A DNA stretch of 8,692 nucleotides, taken from assembly GCA_018694455.1 (NCBI GenBank), contig JABHNP010000288.1, positions 1 through 8,692 of the forward strand, in the 5' to 3' direction. This DNA comes from Planctomycetaceae bacterium (GTDB lineage Bacteria; Planctomycetota; Planctomycetia; Pirellulales; UBA1268). A program made the translations under genes and the position numbers. Position 1 is the first letter of the stretch, and the number at the start of each line of letters is the position of its first letter. Below, in pieces: positions 6,347 through 8,692 of the stretch. The notes under the pieces were generated by a model that was given only the letters and a program-made list of their open reading frames with translations, was not told the origin of the DNA and ran no database searches.

Positions 6347-8152
6347 TTACTGTGTGACAATCTTTTTTCCATATAAATCTTGCAAACACTTAACCTCTGA
6401 CAATACAGCAGACTCTCGATCGGCAGGCTGAAGACAACCCATTACAACAAGAATTTCGGCCAGATCGTGCAGAGTTGCCAGTGAAAGTTGGGGGTGAAAA
6501 ATCAACATCAGACGACGCTCAATGAGGTCGCCGAGAGACAACGCCCACTCTTGCTCTATAGCGAACACCGCGGCCGCCGTCGGCAGACCACTGTCTCCGA
6601 TAAGTGGAGGAAGCATAGCTGCTTGCGAACATTGCATCATATTTTCAAAAACATGAGGTGCACGCCTTCCATAGAGACCGACAGCCCACTGGGAGACCGC
6701 CTCGATGGACTCCTCCGGAATACCTGAACGTGCCGCTACATTCTTGGTCCGGCTGTCGCACGCCTCACGATCCTCTTCATACAAACAGCCGGGGAGCACT
6801 CGCTGGGAATTTTTATCGATAATTGGAAATCCAAGTTCAGCAAAAACTTTTCTGACTGACTCTTCGGCCAGACTCCGACATGTTGTGAGCTTGCCACCAA
6901 CAATTGACCAGGTCGGTATCGTCGCGCCTTCGTCACGAAGGAGCAAATGTCGCCGTGTGACTGACCCAGGGGTTCCTGCTGCACGACCAGTCACACGAGG
7001 TCCGGGCAGCGGGCGCACACCACAGTAGTGCTGGACAATATTCTTTCCAGAAAGTTGACACTGCGGCACGATTCTCGAGACAGCCTTGATTAGATAATCC
7101 ACCTCAGACTGATCCGTTCGAGCGAGGCCTGGATCACCTTGTACCGGAATATCTGTCGTACCAACGAGCACCTGTTCCTCGGCAAATGGCAGAAGAAAAA
7201 TTGGTCTTCCATCTGGAGCCTCCGCATAGATGCCGTCTTCACCAAGTGCGTCTCTGAGCGATACGTCCTCAAGGATGATATGGCTTCCTTTTGTTCCCCG
7301 AATAAGCCCCTCCGCAACATCATGACCACAATCAACAGATGAAGCACTGCGACACAAACCTGACAAAGTCTGGTCGACCCAGGCCCCCGTTGCGTTGATA
7401 ATCACATCCGGATGCACCGAAAGTGACTCAGCACTTTTTTGGCATCCTGACCGCTTTGCAGGTTTGGAAGTACACACAAACTGCCCATCGCTATCGAGGC
7501 TCCAGTCGTGATGGGTGACCACATGAAAACGCTGACCATGACGAGCAGCATGAGCTTCGGCATCCACAAGCAGTTCAACCGTAAGCCGTTCAGGAAAAAT
7601 ACACTGGGCGTCGAAATAGGTTGCTATCCACGGAAATTGCTGTGCATCCACCTGTGGTAGCCCAGGCGAACCCGCACGTTTCATGGCGTGGACTGGCCAG
7701 GAAGCATCTCGTGAAAACATGTCATAGAGCGTCAGACCGATACCAACTGCCCAACTCCCACGCCCCCGGCTTGTCGTAAGCCATTGTGCCAACGCCTCGC
7801 AACCAACTATTCGTGCTGCCGCTGCCAGCATGCCACCTAGTCGCCGACGCAGGGGAACTGCAAACCGCAAAGGCTTCACCAGATGCGGGGCCATTTTGAC
7901 GAGTTTGTTTCTCTCAGCTAGGCTCTCACGGACAAGATCGAATTCGCCGTACTCAAGATACCGCAAACCTCCATGAATCAGCCTTGTTGACCACGCTGTT
8001 GTTCCAGCAGCAACATCACGTGTATCAGCAAGAATCACATCAGCTTTATTCAGCACAAACTGACGAGCCAGTGCCGCACCATTGATGCCTGCTCCGAGCA
8101 CAACAACTGTTGGCCCCGACACTTGTATTTCTTTTTGTGAAGAACGTTCCAT
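6347..8152 (-). CDS. glpD: FAD-dependent glycerol-3-phosphate dehydrogenase
   Basis: GlpD oxidises sn-glycerol-3-phosphate to dihydroxyacetone phosphate at the inner face of the cytoplasmic membrane and reduces quinone. From ATG 8152 it has 601 residues, longer than the roughly 500 of the Escherichia coli enzyme. Features are the FAD-binding GAGINGA (20-26), STRLIHGGLRYLE (55-67), NATGAWVD (253-260), KGSHII (288-293), VGTTD (330-334), the substrate-site CGVRPL (377-382), VGGKLTT (418-424), and a C-terminal DAO_C-type helical domain (about 440-570). Residues 101-135 and 220-247 look like extra surface loops. The start is uncertain: the frame opens at a GTG at 8218, which would overlap the divergent neighbour and adds a poorly conserved-looking 22 residues; neither site has a clear Shine-Dalgarno. 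It lies upstream of glpK in the same direction, so both steps of glycerol entry are encoded together. Confidence 0.95.
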   Translation of the reverse strand: MERSSQKEIQVSGPTVVVLGAGINGAALARQFVLNKADVILADTRDVAAGTTAWSTRLIHGGLRYLEYGEFDLVRESLAERNKLVKMAPHLVKPLRFAVPLRRRLGGMLAAAARIVGCEALAQWLTTSRGRGSWAVGIGLTLYDMFSRDASWPVHAMKRAGSPGLPQVDAQQFPWIATYFDAQCIFPERLTVELLVDAEAHAARHGQRFHVVTHHDWSLDSDGQFVCTSKPAKRSGCQKSAESLSVHPDVIINATGAWVDQTLSGLCRSASSVDCGHDVAEGLIRGTKGSHIILEDVSLRDALGEDGIYAEAPDGRPIFLLPFAEEQVLVGTTDIPVQGDPGLARTDQSEVDYLIKAVSRIVPQCQLSGKNIVQHYCGVRPLPGPRVTGRAAGTPGSVTRRHLLLRDEGATIPTWSIVGGKLTTCRSLAEESVRKVFAELGFPIIDKNSQRVLPGCLYEEDREACDSRTKNVAARSGIPEESIEAVSQWAVGLYGRRAPHVFENMMQCSQAAMLPPLIGDSGLPTAAAVFAIEQEWALSLGDLIERRLMLIFHPQLSLATLHDLAEILVVMGCLQPADRESAVLSEVKCLQDLYGKKIVTQ

Positions 8153-8211
8153 TAGGTGTACGATTGTGCCAGAAACTGACAAATCGCTACGAGATTTTTC
8201 TGGACCCGCTG

Positions 8212-8692
8212 ATGACACGACTAGTCACAGATACATTCCGCACTATTCAACTCAGCATTGCCATCTTCACAGGCCTCGTGATGAGTGGCGCAGCAACGCC
8301 TGCATGGTCACAACCAGCTTTCCTTAGCAGGCCTGTTCAAGCAACTTTTCAGCGAATACCACTCGTACGACTCGTTTCACAACTCAGCATTCTCAGTGGT
8401 GGGATCATCGTCCTTGACCGCCAGATCGACCCAACCCAGTACATCACGATTGCCTGCGAGGGAGAGAGCCTTCATACGGTCTTATGGCGGCTTGCAGATA
8501 AAACAGAAACGGAGATTGCTATCCTTGAATCAAGCGTCTGGATCACACCCTTCGGCAAGGCCAGCCAACTTGAGCAGGCAGATCGAGAGCGGCAGCGAAC
8601 TCTTCGACTATTGCCTGTGACGGCACAAAAGCAACTTAGAACAAAGCGACCGCTACAGTGGCTGGCCGGACAACAACCAGCCACGCTCATCA
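8212..8692 (+). CDS. Secreted STN-domain (secretin/TonB N-terminus-like) protein, 5' part only
   Basis: The frame is open from ATG 8212 to the right edge, giving 160 residues with no stop. Residues 1-33 form a signal peptide: MTRLVTDTFR, a hydrophobic stretch to about residue 25, and likely cleavage after AWS. Residues about 42-112 fit the STN pattern: a first strand-helix (VQATFQRIPLVRLVSQLSIL), then GGIIVLD, a central strand YITIACEG, a helix SLHTVLWRLADKT, and a closing strand pair ending SSVWITPF. This module occurs at the start of secretins, TonB-dependent receptors and many planctomycete exported proteins. What follows is polar (KASQLEQADRERQRT, 116-130), and the remainder lies outside the window, so the overall class is unknown. 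The next in-frame ATG (8281) would cut the signal peptide. Only a minimal GGA precedes the start. It diverges from glpD, whose ORF overlaps it if the GTG at 8218 is used. Confidence 0.82.
   Translation, partial: MTRLVTDTFRTIQLSIAIFTGLVMSGAATPAWSQPAFLSRPVQATFQRIPLVRLVSQLSILSGGIIVLDRQIDPTQYITIACEGESLHTVLWRLADKTETEIAILESSVWITPFGKASQLEQADRERQRTLRLLPVTAQKQLRTKRPLQWLAGQQPATLI

Noticed and set aside
8248..8391. 12-bp direct repeat CAACTCAGCATT at 8248-8259 and 8380-8391
   Set aside because: Both copies are in frame and encode QLSI within the same protein, one in the signal peptide and one in the STN helix; most simply coincidence of codon choice.

Overview
The window looks like a piece of a planctomycete chromosome (Planctomycetota, probably Pirellulales-like; inferred, with no marker gene to confirm it). 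The evidence is a Rho factor with an RG-rich N-terminal arm, a secreted protein joining a thioredoxin-like domain to a duplicated YHS-like tail, a secreted STN-type protein, long gene-poor spacers, and moderate base composition. It reads as ordinary housekeeping and metabolic chromosome. I see no insertion sequence, CRISPR array, tRNA, rRNA or phage gene.

Layout, left to right. (1) Positions 1-548, minus strand: the 5' part of an unrecognised but clearly coding protein that runs off the left edge, with its own Shine-Dalgarno and a near-consensus sigma-70-type promoter in the 137-bp gap after rho. (2) 686-2026, minus: rho, complete, with a 15-bp tandem duplication straddling its stop codon. 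(3) 2027-2818: almost 800 bp with no convincing gene. (4) 2819-4678, plus: secreted 619-residue protein with an N-terminal thioredoxin fold lacking the active-site cysteines, a long Pro/Ala/Ser/Thr linker, and two YHS-like repeats at the C-terminus. (5) 4724-6274, minus: glpK, convergent with the previous gene. (6) 6347-8152, minus: glpD, upstream of glpK in the same direction. (7) 8212-8692, plus: the 5' part of a secreted STN-domain protein, divergent from glpD and running off the right edge.

How the genes work together. glpD and glpK form a likely two-gene unit for glycerol use: GlpK phosphorylates glycerol to sn-glycerol-3-phosphate, and GlpD oxidises that to dihydroxyacetone phosphate and passes electrons to the quinone pool. 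No facilitator (glpF) or repressor (glpR) gene is visible here. rho and the leftmost gene are co-oriented, but the internal promoter suggests the leftmost gene can be transcribed independently. The two secreted proteins on the plus strand have no evident functional tie to the glycerol genes.

The points most worth a second look are the cysteine-less thioredoxin/YHS-like protein, the Rho N-terminal arm, the promoter and inverted repeat in front of the leftmost gene, and the tight divergent glpD/STN junction.
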